A stretch of DNA of 64,000 bases. Source: Halicephalobus mephisto (lineage: Eukaryota; Nematoda; Chromadorea; Rhabditida; Panagrolaimidae). A program made the translations under genes and the position numbers. The notes below the pieces were generated by a model. It saw nothing but the letters and a program-made list of their open reading frames with translations, was not told the DNA's origin and made no database searches. The DNA lies in contig SWDT01000193.1 in the NCBI GenBank assembly GCA_009193035.1, forward strand, positions 62,001 through 126,000. Reading direction: 5' to 3'. Of this stretch, positions 54,939-64,000 are shown in pieces. Position 1 is the stretch's first letter; the number at the start of each line of letters is the position of its first letter.

Positions 54939-55493
54939 TTACACTCCAACTTCGGGGGCGTCAGCTTCACCGTTGGCTCCAGAAGTAGTTGGAGTATCAA
55001 TATCGTCCACCTCACCAGACTCATCTTCGAGACCAGCTAAACTGGAAGGATCGAAATCTCCTGGTAAATCTCCGTCGAAATTGAAATCGTTCGGACCATC
55101 CTCCTCCTCGTCTTCTTCATCAACCCATTTGTTAAAGTCAATCTTGATCCACGGCATCTTCGTGGTGTCTTTCAGCAAACGAGGCCACCAGTTCGGCTCA
55201 GCTTTCCCGATGACCATTTCGATATGACGAGCAGTGTCGGCCTTGTGAAGTGTTGTTGGATCGACTTTCTCGTACAGATTCAAGCTGACTTCATAAAGTT
55301 GGTTAGAACCATCCAATCCTCTGCAATGAATGTCGTAATCCGAGTACAAGTCATATAAAACTTACCTAAAGGAAAAAGTGTTGTCCTTGAATTCGAGTTG
55401 TTCAACCTTCGCGTCCTCGATGGCAATGGTCAGCAACAAAGTAGCGTTGCGCTGAGCCCAGTAGATCATCGGGTGTTTGCTTGGGACCACCAT
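54939..55493 (-). CDS. daf-41: HSP90 co-chaperone p23 (DAF-41 orthologue)
   Basis: Two exons (55493-55366, 55320-54939) separated by a 45-base intron give 169 residues, the family's usual size. p23 binds the closed, ATP-bound HSP90 dimer in the cytosol and slows ATP hydrolysis; the worm gene DAF-41 acts in dauer and longevity signalling. The CS domain begins at MIYWAQRNATLLLTIAI and contains FRGLDGSNQLYEVSLNLYEK, VDP and EPNWWPRL, followed by the p23 signature MPWIKIDFNKWVDE. The tail is acidic and ends in Thr, Gly and Asp. A GTTCAG 12 bases upstream of the ATG is a likely trans-splice site. Confidence 0.93.
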
Positions 55494-56444
55494 GGTGTCG
55501 GAAAACTGAACGTGACGGTATAAAAATTAAACAACAAACAGCTGGATTCACCAATACGAACTTAGATCCTACAGTACACCAACAAACAGCTGCGCGTGCG
55601 TGAGGTTACCTGCGTCTCAGCACGAAAAAACCTGGAATTTAAGAAGTTCGGACTATTGGACGAAATTAATAATTTTAGAAAAGCTCATGATGAAAGAATA
55701 TTTTCCAAGTCTGGATACACTTTTATTTTCGTTTAAATCGGAAATTTGTTTTCAGGAACTTTTTACAAACCCGATTTTCTGCTGTGTTCGGACTGCAACA
55801 CGATTCTGGGTTTTAGTTGTTCAATTCGGTGGTTTAGTTCTTCACAGCTAGCTTGAATCCTAGATAATAATTCTGGTGTATTCCATTTGGAGACAAGTAC
55901 GGTTTTCTTATTTCACTTATTATTATTATTACTGTTTGGATCGTGACCATTATCTTAAATGGTTTGTGTAAGAACTGAGCCAATAATAATGATATTCGGG
56001 ATGTCGATAATGCTTTCGGTGAAGAATCGGACAATTCCGAAACAAATGTTTTACACAACTTTATAAACCAATAAAGAAACTTTGGGATTTTCTGAAAACC
56101 TTTGTCTTGGTTATACTTGTGTGGATTGATTTTAGAAAAAAGAAATATTTTGCAGAATTACAAAAATGATCAATAAGTTGACAATGGACAGAAACAGTGA
56201 CAAGTGCAATGAGTAAATTAACAAGTTCCATAAACAAGAATTGCACTATGAAACAATCCTAACTATATAGTCATCTACAGCTAAGGTAAAAAAATAGAAG
56301 AAAGATAAGCTTGTACTAAATAGAGAATTGAAATCTAGTTTACCAGAAGTTCGTGACGATCGAAGGGATACCAAGGCACTTCCCTCATTAGTACAAATAC
56401 TTTAATAAGAGGATATATATAATTCCAACAGGAAAAGGATAAAA
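55494..56444. other. Spacer between p23 and the Pro/Gln-rich gene
   Basis: Apart from short ATT runs at about 55914-55934, no feature is recognised; open frames here lack signals. Confidence 0.4.
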
Positions 56445-56522
56445 ATAACAATAATAATAATAATGATAATGATAATAACAATAATGATAATAACAATGAT
56501 AATGAAAATAAAAACAATGACT
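56445..56522. repeat. AAT/AATG microsatellite
   Basis: Runs of ATAATAATAATGATAATG and AACAATAATGATAA; on the minus strand this gives spurious Tyr/Leu-rich frames. Confidence 0.9.
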
Positions 56523-56730
56523 GATATAAAATGAGGCTTGGCGGAAAATGTGCCAAAGTACAGATCCAAACCAATCGAAGGGAAGTTCGTGTTGAGAGTA
56601 CCGGAAGTCTCTTTGGTGCCACTCGCCCACGCGCTTGTCTATCAAGTTTCTCATTTATTTGATTTTTTCGCTTTTATATTGATTTCATTAATTTTTGACT
56701 TTTTCTCTTGTAATACCCTTTACAGAAATA

Positions 56731-58652
56731 ATGTGGAGTAATCAACAACAGAATCAACCCGATGGACACCAGTCAGGGCGTTTCTTCGTGAATCCTAATT
56801 ATAACCAGTCTTCGAACCCGGTGATGGCATCCCCACCGTTTATCAGGCTGCATCCCTTGTTTCAAGGCCAGAACCAATCGTGGCAACCCGTTCACCGTCA
56901 GCAAGCGAGTCATCAGCAGACACCACAGACCACGATGCAGTCCTACGTGTCTCGTCCGACTCCGAGATTTCATCATTCGCAATCAGGAGGATTCACCTAC
57001 GGACATCCGGGATTCTTCCGGAAAACTGATTCTCATTCATCAATTAGCCCACAAACAGAAGGTTCTCGACCAGTTGCTAAAGGTATCATCGGAAGTGCCG
57101 TGTCGCCGCCTCTGAACCGAGGTCCGTCCGTGCAAGCTGCGTCTTCCGTCCAGGGCCCTCGTGTCCAACTCCAACACAATGTTCAAAGTTATTCTCAGTT
57201 GCCTTCTGGAACAGTTGAACGTTACTATTGCCCACCTCAAAATGCTCGATTTCGATGTTACTATTACCCACATCAGAATCCGTTTCCTTATTCTCGGTCT
57301 TCTCAAACAACTTCGGTCTATCAAGCACCTCCAGTTACTTCCGTGAGTCAGAACCTGAATGGGGAGTTAGTGTCTCAATCGGATAGGGTGTCCATGAAGA
57401 CGAATAAACCGCCGACCCCCGAACCATGTTCCCAACAGACCCGGGGCAAGCCCCTGTACCCTATGCTCACTCGGAAGGGCCGCAAGAAGACCGACGAGAT
57501 TCCTGAACCCTGTCCTCCTTATCCGCCTCTTCCTCCGTGCTACAACTATGACATCCCCGGTGTGCCGTACGAGAAACCCCTGGAAGAGGATCAAGAGCCC
57601 GTAATCCAATTATCGGAATTTGAAAATGGTTTGTTTACGTTCTGTCCCGGAAATAAAATTCGGATTTTAGGCAGTGTGATATTGGAAGCCATGAAGGAAC
57701 TCCGAGCGACTGTCGCTGAAAAACAAGAGGAAATGGACGACTTCTTCACCGGCAGTTTGAGGGACAGTCCCCGCAAGATACTGACTGACGAGGAAATCAT
57801 CGATAAGATTGAGTAGATTTTCGACTGTCATTACTCATCTCGGGATTCTTTTCAGTGCTATTTGCAACTTGATTGATGAACCTAAGTCTTGTTCCAAGCC
57901 GAAATTCAGTCTGCCTGACGCTATTGAGGAACTCGTCAGTGACTCGGAAACCCTTCCTCTGTTGGACAACATCTGGAAGGACGAAGCTGCCAGGACCTAC
58001 ACTAAGGAGTTCTGCACATACGTCGACTACTATCTCCGTGACCTGGGTTCCACTCAGTCCCGTTACTCGAGGGAAGTTCCGGAAGTCAATATCGGTGATG
58101 ACGTGGATAAACAGGTGCGGAAATTCAAGATGATTGAGAACGAAATGCTCAAAGTCTTGAGGATGAAGAAGCTTTCTGTGCACTACTTGCAGAAGAGCAC
58201 AATGAACCCCCAAATCCAGGTCGTTGACGACCAGAAGCCCTTGGTGATGATTCTTTGTTTCAGAAACGGCAACCTCGTTTACACTGTTGTCGGATGCTAC
58301 GGACCTCTGGATGATCTGGATCCTTTTGATTCACCAGTAACTTCTTACTCTATGTTTCTGTACCCTAATAGTTGAGTTTCAGATTTCTATTCCGTTTACT
58401 CGACAATTCAACAAGTACCTGGTTGAATGTATAGACAAGGGCTACAGGTTGAGCCAGGTAATTGCCTTCCTTCTTACTTTGTTTGACGAAATCAACAACG
58501 AACTCTGGATTGGCAAAGAAAGAACAATGTGTCCTGGGTGCAACGACGATGGAATCGACACCCCTTCTGTCATTGTCGGTCCTGCTCTCGGTCATCTACG
58601 AATCGCTCATCGTGAATGTGTCGGATTGGTCCCGAGGCAGTTGTCTTCGTAA
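56731..58652 (+). CDS. Pro/Gln/Ser-rich protein with conserved helical domain and C-terminal CxxC segment, 610 residues
   Basis: Three exons (56731-57812, 57856-58336, 58383-58652). The start is the ATG 6 bases after CCCTTTACAG. Residues 1-260 are low-complexity Gln, Pro, Ser, Tyr and His (QPVHRQQASHQQTPQTTMQS). A Pro-rich stretch follows (PEPCPPYPPLPPCYNYDIPG). The second half is folded-looking: ILGSVILEAMKELRATVAEK, acidic IWKDEAARTYTKEFCTYVDY, a beta-rich LVMILCFRNGNLVYTVVGCY, and near the end MCPGCNDDGID with GHLRIAHRECVG, a possible zinc site. There is no signal peptide. I do not recognise the family; composition suggests a nuclear or RNP-associated protein, which is inference. Confidence 0.75.
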
Positions 58653-59225
58653 TAGTGTCTACAGTTATAATCAGCGTCTCGGTCACCGTCGGACTAGCTA
58701 CAGTGTAAGCGCAAAGATGTTTTGCCTGATTGACGATCTCCAAAATTGCTCGGTATTTTGTCGATAAGATGGGAAATTAGTAATGAACGTTAACTTTTGG
58801 ATTTGAAATTACTGCTTAATTATTTGATTGTCTTAGTTTAGGTCTTTTTGAAACCGTCTTGACATTTCAGAAATGTAATTCAAAATTCTTTATTATGTGT
58901 CTGAAATACAGTAATTTTTGCATATAAATCACGGAATGTATTCAGTAAAGAATTCAACTCGATTAAAAATGGAAATGTGGTCTTTGGTAAATAGCCCTGG
59001 GCGTTTTTGGGTGTTTAATCCCACTTAGTACTTTTTATACGAATTTTTCTTTAATTTTTATTGAATTTTTAAAATACTCGAAATCAAACTTGGTGATTTA
59101 TTTCGAAATATACAGTAGAAAATTCGTTATTTTCGACAAATTGAATCAGTTTCTAATTTTTCGAAGAATTTTGAATTCAGAATTTCTGCCATCTCGCACT
59201 GGTGATTTCGAAACGTTTTTAAATT
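58653..59225. other. Spacer
   Basis: AT-rich DNA after the Pro/Gln-rich gene; nothing recognised. Confidence 0.4.
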
Positions 59226-59555
59226 TTAATTCTGCATTTTTGGTTTTCTATAAGAGGTAATGGACATAATAGCATCATTAGATCGTTTTTTACAGTTCAT
59301 GGATTTTACCAGATCACATTGATCCGTCGGTTCCTTCCTGATAATGCCATAACTGTTCAGGAAATATCTCATCGACAAATATTTTGATTGTTGCTGTAGG
59401 CTTTGAGATGAACAACCATTAAGTGCACTTATAAAAAGAGAACGAATTTTATAGATAATATCCTCGACTCTTATATCACCACTTGTTCGGCTTCTAGGTG
59501 GAGTACTTCTGTTCATTTGAAAGATAACTTTTATCATTTTTGACGAAATTGTCAT
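59226..59555 (-). CDS. Open frame of 109 codons, uncertain gene
   Basis: From the Met at 59555 the frame gives MTISSKMIKVIFQMNRSTPP, EDIIYKIRSLFISALNG and CSSQSLQQQSKYLSMRYFLN. Composition is reasonably protein-like and length is notable for AT-rich DNA, but it lies 75 bp downstream of THOC3 on the same strand, has no splice-leader acceptor and may be 3' UTR. No family recognised. Confidence 0.3.
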   Translation of the reverse strand: MTISSKMIKVIFQMNRSTPPRSRTSGDIRVEDIIYKIRSLFISALNGCSSQSLQQQSKYLSMRYFLNSYGIIRKEPTDQCDLVKSMNCKKRSNDAIMSITSYRKPKMQN

Positions 59556-59630
59556 TGTCGAGAATTGTGACAAAATGAATCTTCATTTCAACAGAAAATA
59601 CAAAATACAACAACCATTGAGATCTTAGAG

Positions 59631-60812
59631 CTAGGCAGAATAACCAAAGACCCTTACTGCTGCTCTGTGGTCCCTGGAATCTCGATCTGGAGCTGTGGCG
59701 TGAGCTAGGAGGTAAACTCGAGGGTGCCAAGCGACGCAGTAGGCTTCTGTAGTCAATGGAACTGATGCAACACTGAAAATAAGCAAAATTAAAAGTGTAA
59801 AATTGGTGAATTTTCACTTTTCGCCTGTTTCGACCCAAGCAACGTCGACAAAATGGTCTTCACTTCCGGTCGCGATCAGGTTTCCGCAGTGACTGTAGGA
59901 TATGGACCTCACTGGGTAGTCTAGTCTTTGAAGGGTTCTGACACAGGTGAGAGTCTCCAGATTCCAGATGGAACAACAAGCATCTGTGGCACCGACCGCG
60001 AGGAATCGCTGATTGGGAGAAAGACACAGGGATTGACAGGAACTCAAGGGAGGATGGGCTCGGATTGTCCTTACTGGGTCCAGAGTTGGCATTTTCAAAA
60101 CCTCGACTTTCCCTCCGAACATGGCCACAAAGATGTACTGTCCATTTGGATGGATAATGACTTCATTGGTTTCCTCCTTGTATGACATAGAATTGGCGAC
60201 TTGACCGACGCGGAAGTCCAGAACGTTCAAGTTGTCGCTTTTGTCCACGAAAACGGCATAATTGTCGTCGGGAGCGTAGGCGACGTAGAGATTGGCATCT
60301 GGAATTGGTAGTAGAGTGGAGGTCAAGCAAGTAAGACACTACCTTTGGTGACGAACTTCTGGGAAGATTTCGAAACTCGGGCATCCCATAATCTCAGCGT
60401 TCTGTCGGCAGAACAACTTACAAATAAATTAGGATTAGTCTTCGAAGCGTCCACACTTTCCACCGCATCTTCATGACCACTGAGATTGGCTCGGAATCGC
60501 TGGAAAGTTCGATTTTATATGGACGGTTAAATTCAAAAATTAACTTACAACTTTCGAGGCGTTGTCGAACGTATACGTCGTAACATACCTATCTGATCCA
60601 GAATACAAGGCTGTTCCATCGAAATTCCAGCATAAAGTCCGGATATAACTCACCTGGGAAATTACTTTATATAAAAGTTACAAAACGAAACTTACGTCGT
60701 CCACATCTGTCGGACGAGATCGGTTTTTATTTTTGAAAAATTCCCGACAGGATCCAGCTGTTTTGAAAGCTGCATCTGTTACAAGCTTCTGATTTGTCTT
60801 CGGGATCCCCAT
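59631..60812 (-). CDS. thoc-3: THO complex subunit 3 (THOC3/TEX1), WD40 protein
   Basis: Five exons (60812-60696, 60653-60549, 60499-60343, 60298-59818, 59772-59631) give 333 residues, close to the 351 of human THOC3. THOC3 is the beta-propeller subunit of the THO/TREX complex, which couples transcription to mRNA export in the nucleus. After a basic start (FKNKNRSRPTDVDD) come propeller blades: YIRTLCWNFDGTALYSGSDR, NLSGHEDAVESVDASKTNPN, SCSADRTLRLWDAR, VIIHPNGQYIFVAMFGG, SLCLSPNQRFLAVGATDACC SIW and VRSISYSHCGNLIATGSEDH. The last exon carries TEAYCVAWHPRVYLLAHA, matching the family's end. The gene is divergent from sgt-1 with 212 bp between start codons. Confidence 0.9.
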
Positions 60813-61024
60813 AACGAAAAAGAAAAAACTTGGAGGAAAAAGAACAACGAGAGTCGAATGATTTTCTTGAACAACTTTGAAAATTGAAATGAATTCTCCC
60901 ACCGCGAAAACTGGGCTAAGTCGAGAGTGTTCTACGCTTTCCTCATCGTCATTTTACGTTCATTTTTGATGATTTTTGCGTTTTTAAAGTTCCTTTTTTA
61001 GCCGATCGATTTGTTTTCTTGACG
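60813..61024. promoter_or_regulatory. Bidirectional promoter region, THOC3 and SGT-1
   Basis: Only 212 bp separate the two divergent start codons, so both promoters must lie here or in the first exons. No specific factor site was recognised. Confidence 0.5.
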
Positions 61025-62210
61025 ATGGATTCAGGTGAACAACAACCTTCACAAAACTTCCCGACTGAACCAGTCTTGAGAGTTGAAGAAAAGAAATTGG
61101 TCGTTTCTTTCATCCAGTTCTTGCGTCAGAAGGTCTCTGCGAACGAGTGTACAGAAGGCCAGGTTGAAGGCCTGGAAAGTGAGTTAATATCTATGTTAAA
61201 ATCTTGTAATAATTTTATTTTAGTCGCTGTTCAGTGTCTGGAGAATGCTTTCGGCTTGACGGACAAGCATTATTCCTTCCAACCCGGAAAGTCGCTTTTG
61301 GAAATTTTCAAGCAATCTGAAGGCGATAATGCTGTGAGTTCTTGAATGACCGACTTCAATACATGAGACCTTGTTTTCAGACCTCAGAGGAGTTCCCTAC
61401 GGCTACCCCTCAAGACATCGAGAGAGCCAATGCTCTGAAGGAAGAAGGAAACGAGTTCGTGAAGGCTGGCAAGTTCACCGACGCCGTTGAAAAATACAAC
61501 CAAGCCATCAAGCTGAACCGTGATCCCGTCTACTTTTGCAATCGTGCTGCTGCTTACTGTCGTCTGGAGCAGTACGATTTGGCCATCCAAGACTGTCGTA
61601 CCGCTCTTGCGTTGGATGAGAAGTATGCCAAAGCTTACGGACGTTTGGGTCTTGCCCTTTCGTGTCAGAATCGCTACGATGCTGCCATCGAAGCTTACAA
61701 GAAGGCTATTGAACTGGATCCTAACAACGAGAGCTACAAATCGAACCTCGCCATCGCTGAAGAGAAAGTCCGTGAAGCCAGTCAACGATTCCAAGGCAAT
61801 CCTGGAGCTGTTAGTTTCGAATTTTCAACAATCTTTATAACTTTCCTTTTTAGAATCCTTTCGGAGCTGGACTTGGTGGTATGCTTGGCGGGGGAATGCC
61901 AGATATCGGCAATTTCTTGAACAACCCCCAAATGATGCAAGCTGCAATGCAGATGATGAACGATCCCAACATGCAAAATCTGATGTCCAATATGATGGAA
62001 TCCTTCATGGGCGGCGCCGGCGGAGCTGGAGGCGGAAACATGGCTGATCTCCTGACTGCAGGTCAAAATATGGCCCAACAAATGCAACAAGCCAACCCTG
62101 AACTTGTCGAACAACTTCGTCGTCAGTTTGCCAACTCCTCTACCGAAGATAATCCAAATCAGGAAAACAGCGACAACACCAACAACCCCCCTAATAATCC
62201 TCCCCAATAG
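61025..62210 (+). CDS. sgt-1: Small glutamine-rich TPR protein SGT-1 (SGTA orthologue)
   Basis: Four exons (61025-61178, 61224-61333, 61381-61809, 61854-62210) give 349 residues (human SGTA 313). SGTA hands tail-anchored and mislocalised membrane proteins to the BAG6/GET machinery and binds HSP70/HSP90 tails through its TPRs. The N-terminal dimerisation domain is LVVSFIQFLRQKVSANE with VAVQCLENAFGL. Three TPRs follow (ALKEEGNEFVKAGKFTDAVE, CNRAAAYCRLEQYDLAIQDC, GRLGLALSCQNRYDAAIEAY), then the Met/Gln/Gly-rich substrate-binding region with NNPQMMQAAMQMM and GGAGGAGGG, and a polar Asn/Pro tail ending NNPPQ. The start is the Met at 61025. Exon phases all match. Confidence 0.95.
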
Positions 62211-62309
62211 GTGGTGTTCATTCCCATGAGCTCGATCTTGTTGTATCTCCAATCAAGATGTTACTGTACTTTATGGAATTAGATTTATAAAAGTTACAAT
62301 ATTTAGGTT

Positions 62310-62939
62310 TCAGCAAATGACCCGCTGAATACAGGCATTTCTAAGACAAGTCAGTGCTTCGTCGCTGAACTTGGGCTTGCCGCTGAAGTCCGCATGAGCG
62401 ATCCATTCCATTTGAGGGCAAAATTGAGCGAGGTTGTAGATGGATTTGTCTGTGCATCCGGTACCCCTAATTCTGACTTCCCGAAGACCCCCGTTTCTGG
62501 CCAAAGCCGTCATTCCTTTGTCAGTAACCCATTTGCATCCGTTAAAGTTGACATTTCTTAAAAGTTTGCAATTATCAGCAAGTAATCTGAGAAATCTGTC
62601 GTCAACAGCACTCATGTGAGTTGTTTCCAAGTCGGTAAGTGAAACAGCACAACGTCCAATGGCAAAAAGGAGTCTGTAAGAAACCCGAAGTTTGCTTAAT
62701 CGGAGTGATTCAAGTCTGGCTCCTGGAGATTTACGACCTCCAGAAAAAAATCTGTGAAGATAGTACATGTTTATATGTTGGACATCGAGAGAAAGATGAC
62801 AGAGATATGGCAAATCCCGTGTTATTAAGGCTAATGCATCATCTCTGAGTTCTAGGACGTTGGCATGAAGTCTAGTGATGATCTCCCCGAATCTAGGGAT
62901 GAGTTCACAGAGGAACCGATTTGCGTTTTCAATCGAGCG
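62310..62939 (-). CDS. Leucine-rich-repeat protein, 3' exon (FBXL/AMN1-like), 5' end not found
   Basis: The last exon, after a GACTTTTCAG acceptor, encodes 209 residues of LRRs of the cysteine-containing, F-box-associated type: LPYLCHLSLDVQHI, LESLRLSKLRVSY, DNCKLLRNVNFNGCKWVTDK, GGLREVRIRGTGCTDKSI and CPQMEWIAHADFSGKPKFSD. Such repeats select substrates in SCF ubiquitin ligases, but no F-box is visible in this exon. The upstream DNA is filled by repeat copy D. An exon candidate at about 63715-63765 (SIDLSFFKSFFSENF, donor GTAAAC) is in matching phase but has no acceptor I trust. The gene is convergent with sgt-1, 99 bp apart. Confidence 0.7.
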   Translation of the reverse strand, partial: RSIENANRFLCELIPRFGEIITRLHANVLELRDDALALITRDLPYLCHLSLDVQHINMYYLHRFFSGGRKSPGARLESLRLSKLRVSYRLLFAIGRCAVSLTDLETTHMSAVDDRFLRLLADNCKLLRNVNFNGCKWVTDKGMTALARNGGLREVRIRGTGCTDKSIYNLAQFCPQMEWIAHADFSGKPKFSDEALTCLRNACIQRVIC

Positions 62940-62974
62940 CTGAAAAGTCTCTGTCAAACGTTTTTCCAACTTTA

Positions 62975-63700
62975 ATTTAAAAATTAAAAACTATTTTAAA
63001 TAATTTTGTATTTGTTATATATTATTTTAAAAACCATTTTAGATAAGTTTCTATTTTAAATAATTTTGATATAGAATTTGATATATCTTTAAAGTCCAGA
63101 GTTAGTCTTCAGAATCCTGGATTCTGGAATTTGAGCTCTAATTCTGATTTTAATTTCAGAATCTATGGGTTTGATTACTGTATTTAAATACTTTTTTAGT
63201 TATAATTGCAGAACTAAAATGAAAACGTCTATGATACAAGTTTCTGGTATATATGTACTATATAATCTAGAATCCTGGATTCTGAAGGTTGAGTTTTAAT
63301 TCTGATTTTAGCTTCAGAATCTATGGGTTTGATTACTGTATTTAAATACTTTTTTAGTTATAATTACAGAACTAAAATGTAAACGCTTGTGATATAAGTC
63401 TTTGGTATATAGGTGTTATATAATCTAGAATCCTGGATTCTGGAATTTGAGCTCTAATTCTGATTTTAATTTCAGAATCTATGGGTTTGATTACTGTACT
63501 TAAGTACTTTTTTAGTTACAACTCTAAAGTTGAAATATAAATGCTCGGGACACAAGTGTTGTGTAACCTAGAATTCTAAAGGCCAATAACTCATTCCGTT
63601 TTTAGATTCAGAATTCACAGATCTGATTACCCTATTATAAGTGCTTTTCTCATTTCTAACTTTAAAATCGAAATATAAATGCTCGGGACGGAAATGCATA
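62975..63700 (-). repeat. Dispersed repeat family, copy D, with internal tandem units
   Basis: The stretch repeats TTC(A/T)GAATCTATGGGTTTGA followed by TTACTGTATTTAAATACTTT and GAATCCTGGATTCTG, about four times with a period near 165-180 bp. Word order and orientation match copy C. Confidence 0.75.
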
Positions 63701-64000
63701 ATCGTTTTTGTTTACAAAGTTTTCCGAAAAGAAGCTCTTGAAGAAAGACAAGTCGATGGATAAGTTTGTTTTTCAATAGCTTCTTTGAATAAAAAAATTT
63801 TCACTGTTATTAGTTTTAAAAATTTAAATAACAAAATTCTGAAATTTTCAAAGATTTTGTAGAAAAATTAGTTTTAAAAAGTTCGAAAATTTAAAATTTT
63901 TAATTTTAATTTTTACAAAATTATAATTTCGTAGAAAATTCGAAAGTTCCAGAATACAATGATAACTTTTGAAAATTAAAAAAACTCAAAAATTTATTTT
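63701..64000. other. Window end, AT-rich
   Basis: No feature beyond the weak exon candidate mentioned under the LRR gene. Confidence 0.4.

Noticed and set aside
57040..57328. Minus-strand frames opposite the Pro/Gln-rich gene
   Set aside because: Low-complexity shadows; the plus strand has the splice signals and long frame.
61782..62252. 156-codon minus-strand frame
   Set aside because: Antisense of the Met/Gln/Asn-rich sgt-1 exon.

Overview
The window is nuclear DNA of a nematode, most likely a free-living rhabditid. The evidence is short introns with TTTCAG-type acceptors, such acceptors lying directly before several start codons (the signature of spliced-leader trans-splicing), two cuticle collagen genes with the nematode-specific RLKR cleavage site, and clear orthologues of known worm genes (SRP72, latrophilin, p23/DAF-41, THOC3, SGT-1). 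From memory, the C. elegans orthologues of SRP72, lat-2 and sgt-1 all lie on chromosome II, which would fit conserved synteny; this was not checked.

Layout. 0-4.3 kb: three minus-strand genes that could form an operon, then SRP72 on the plus strand. 4.3-7 kb: decayed Polinton/Maverick DNA. 7.1-8.6 kb: an intracellular-looking trypsin-like peptidase. 8.6-16 kb: gene-poor, AT-rich and repeat-rich, with two or three small genes and a MITE with a target-site duplication. 16.7-24 kb: a type I membrane protein and a tandem pair of cuticle collagens. 24-27 kb: tandem repeats and a coding-like stretch split by a tRNA-derived SINE. 27-32 kb: a ZCCHC4-type rRNA methyltransferase, a satellite array and a Cys/His-rich gene of unknown function. 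32-42 kb: a short retroelement and a large adhesion GPCR of the latrophilin family with two possible first exons. 43-50 kb: a pseudogene, a truncated LINE, a hAT-transposase-derived gene and an orphan duplicated exon. 51-64 kb: a gene-dense segment with an unknown helical gene, a class 2 lipase, p23, a Pro/Gln-rich gene, THOC3, SGT-1 and an LRR protein.

The recognised housekeeping genes serve protein targeting (SRP72, SGT-1, p23), mRNA export (THOC3) and ribosome modification (ZCCHC4). The rest is cuticle, cell-surface and lineage-specific. Much intergenic and intronic DNA consists of repeat families with several copies in this one window. Exon borders were assigned by eye from GT/AG signals and reading phase. 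Where I give a protein length, all exon phases add up. No transcript or database evidence was available.
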